In this document: piece after piece, positions 62,496 through 64,000 of the stretch | Position numbering within the stretch: the stretch's first letter is position 1 | Layout: each line of letters starts with the position of its first letter | Assembly: GCA_964448045.1 (NCBI GenBank) | Contig: CAYUVF010000003.1 | Span: 1 to 64,000, forward strand | Source of the DNA: CAYUVF01 sp964448045 | GTDB lineage: Bacteria; Bacteroidota; Rhodothermia; Rhodothermales; Salinibacteraceae | Reading direction: 5' to 3' | Length of the DNA: 64,000 nucleotides | Notes under the pieces: model-generated | Databases searched by the model: none | What the model saw: only the letters and a program-made list of their open reading frames with translations | What the model was told of the DNA's origin: nothing | Program-made: the position numbers and the translations under genes

Positions 62496-64000
62496 ATGAT
62501 GGCACGATGGCGTTGGGGCAAGATGCAGGGATGGGCCGTCGTCATCGGTTGGCTGATGCTTGGGGGCGTAAGCGCTGCGCAAGCGCAGGAGGCGGCCCGC
62601 ATTCAGGGCACGGTGCGCGACGCCGTCACGGGCGAAACGCTACCGCTGGCCAACGTAGTGCTTGCCGGCACCGAGCGCGGGGTCTCAGCCGATAGCCTCG
62701 GGCGCTACCGGATCCGGCGCGTACTGCCGGGCACGTACACGGTGGTGGCGTCGTACGTTGGCTATCAGCGGGCAGAAGCAACGATCACGCTGGCGGCGGG
62801 CGCAAGGCGCTCACTCGACTTCGAGCTGCAGCCCGAGGAGGTGGACATCGGCGAGGTGACCATTACCGGACAGCGAGCCCGCGCGGAAGACCTCGGCACG
62901 GCCACCCTCACCCCCGATGAGGTCAAAAGCCTCCCCACCGTATTGGAGCCCGACGTGTTTCGCTCGCTTCAACTTTTGCCGGGCGTCAAGGCCGCCTCCG
63001 ACTTCTCCAGCGGCCTCTACATTCGCGGCGGCAGTCCCGATCAGACGAAGGTGCTGCTCGATCGCGCGCCCATCTATAATCCGAGTCACGTCTTCGGGTT
63101 TTTCTCGACCTTCAATCCGGATGCCATCAGCGATGTGGTGCTCTATAAGGGCGGGTACCCGGCGATCTACGGCGGGCGCCTCGGGGCCGTCGTGGATATT
63201 GCAAGCCAGAAGGGCACGCCGGACAAAGTTGCGGGTGGGCTCAGCCTCGGGCTGCTCGCCTCGCGCGCGGATATCAGCGGGCCGTATAGCCGGGGCACGT
63301 GGTCGGTAGCGGTGCGGCGGTCGACATTGGAGCCGCTGCTGGCCGGTCTCAACAGCGCCGACGTGGAAGACATCCCGCAGAGCTTCTACTTTTACGACGT
63401 CAATGCAGGCGCGACCTTTCGGGCTACCTCACGGGACCGGCTGGCGCTGTCCGTCTACGCGGGGCGCGATCAGCTGGACTATCCGTTTCTCGGGGAGATC
63501 CAGTTCGATGTTGCGTATGGCAACCGATCGGCGACGCTCGACTGGCGCCATCTCGTCTCCGATCGGCTCGTGACGCAGGTGACCGCCACAGCGTCGCACT
63601 ACTTCAGCGACCCGATTGCCGACATCAGCGGGACGCAGCTCGTGCGCGACAACGATGTCTACGATCTCACTCTGAGCGGGTCGGCCGTCTGGAGCGCAGG
63701 GGCGCACACCGTAGAGGGCGGCGTGCAGGCGGGCCGCTTCACGTCACGGCTGCGCAGTTCATTCGATCAGCAGGCCGGCTACAGCCCGCGTTTTGCGTCG
63801 GGCTATGGCGCGGTCTTTCTGCAGGACACGTATGCCCCCAACCCGCGGTGGCAGCTGCGCGGCGGCCTCCGCGCCAGCATCTACGAGAGCGGACGCGACC
63901 TGCGCCTCGCGCCGCGGCTGTCCATCGAGCATCAGTTGATCGACGGGCTGCGCCTGCAGGCGGGCTACGGGCGCTACTACCAGTACCTCTCGCTCGTCAC
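62496..64000 (+). CDS. TonB-dependent receptor with N-terminal carboxypeptidase-like domain (3' end outside window)
   Basis: Open to the window end; 501 complete codons are visible from ATG 62496 (or 62499). Signal peptide ends near A-Q-A-Q. A CarboxypepD_reg-like domain (ARIQGTVRDAVTGETLPLANV ... PGTYTVVASYVGYQ) precedes the TonB-box region GEVTITGQR and a plug (YIRGGSPDQTKVLLDRAPIYNPSHVFGFFSTFNPDAI, GGRLGAVVDI). The barrel has begun. The GGSPDQ/NPSHVFGFFS pattern fits the Bacteroidota receptor group with a carboxypeptidase-like domain; no SusD is visible. Confidence 0.9.
   Translation, partial: MMARWRWGKMQGWAVVIGWLMLGGVSAAQAQEAARIQGTVRDAVTGETLPLANVVLAGTERGVSADSLGRYRIRRVLPGTYTVVASYVGYQRAEATITLAAGARRSLDFELQPEEVDIGEVTITGQRARAEDLGTATLTPDEVKSLPTVLEPDVFRSLQLLPGVKAASDFSSGLYIRGGSPDQTKVLLDRAPIYNPSHVFGFFSTFNPDAISDVVLYKGGYPAIYGGRLGAVVDIASQKGTPDKVAGGLSLGLLASRADISGPYSRGTWSVAVRRSTLEPLLAGLNSADVEDIPQSFYFYDVNAGATFRATSRDRLALSVYAGRDQLDYPFLGEIQFDVAYGNRSATLDWRHLVSDRLVTQVTATASHYFSDPIADISGTQLVRDNDVYDLTLSGSAVWSAGAHTVEGGVQAGRFTSRLRSSFDQQAGYSPRFASGYGAVFLQDTYAPNPRWQLRGGLRASIYESGRDLRLAPRLSIEHQLIDGLRLQAGYGRYYQYLSLV

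Overview
The window looks like a piece of a high-GC chromosome from the phylum Bacteroidota, most likely a member of the Rhodothermia (Rhodothermus/Salinibacter side). This is inferred from type IX secretion (T9SS) type A sorting domains, an HmuY-type lipoprotein beside a TonB receptor, SusC-style carboxypeptidase-like TonB receptors, a DUF3098 protein and dense GC-rich coding. A run of exactly 100 N at 53106-53205 shows it is a scaffold from a draft assembly. No rRNA, CRISPR array, prophage or intact transposase was seen.

Layout. 1-8.5 kb: end of a sensor kinase, an HtrA protease, chorismate synthase, and an overlapping three-gene phosphorelay (PAS kinase, stand-alone receiver, REC-PAS-kinase-REC hybrid). 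8.5-14.7 kb: an M49-like metallopeptidase lipoprotein, phytoene desaturase, and a tungstate/molybdate-type ABC importer. 14.9-23.2 kb: a carbon block of DUF2294 protein, a likely ~150-nt RNA with its own promoter and terminator, isocitrate dehydrogenase, a truncated DUF6671 gene, then dabB-dabA, a PII-like protein, beta-carbonic anhydrase and a VOC fusion protein. This is a complete inorganic-carbon uptake module. 23.2-29.1 kb: an iron/heme operon (TonB receptor, HmuY, exported three-module CbiX-like protein, azurin-like cupredoxin, P19/Tp34-like iron protein) behind a DtxR-like 19-bp dyad.

29.2-36.3 kb: valS, then on the minus strand cysM-mec-cysO-moeZ. This is a protein-thiocarboxylate cysteine pathway whose sulfur carrier carries three extra residues after the GG; an intrinsic terminator lies in the leader, and each of the three intercistronic gaps (82-86 nt) holds one hairpin. 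36.4-47.6 kb: cupin, tRNA-Ala(GGC) with a near-consensus promoter, dapB, dapA, mreD, dacB, namZ-like DUF1343, ndk, a His-Asp-Gly beta-solenoid, lipA and lysine 6-aminotransferase.

47.6-58 kb: a 161-bp MITE whose TAA target duplication is the stop codon of the aminotransferase gene, then an exoprotein cluster. It has three complete secreted proteins with T9SS tails, a fourth whose matching tail is interrupted by the assembly gap, and one membrane-anchored protein. Two of them are subtilase-like proteins in which Glu occupies the usual catalytic His position, and the anchored protein is essentially their propeptide alone. 58-64 kb: gyrA, a glycerophosphodiester phosphodiesterase, a small membrane protein and the start of a second TonB-dependent receptor.
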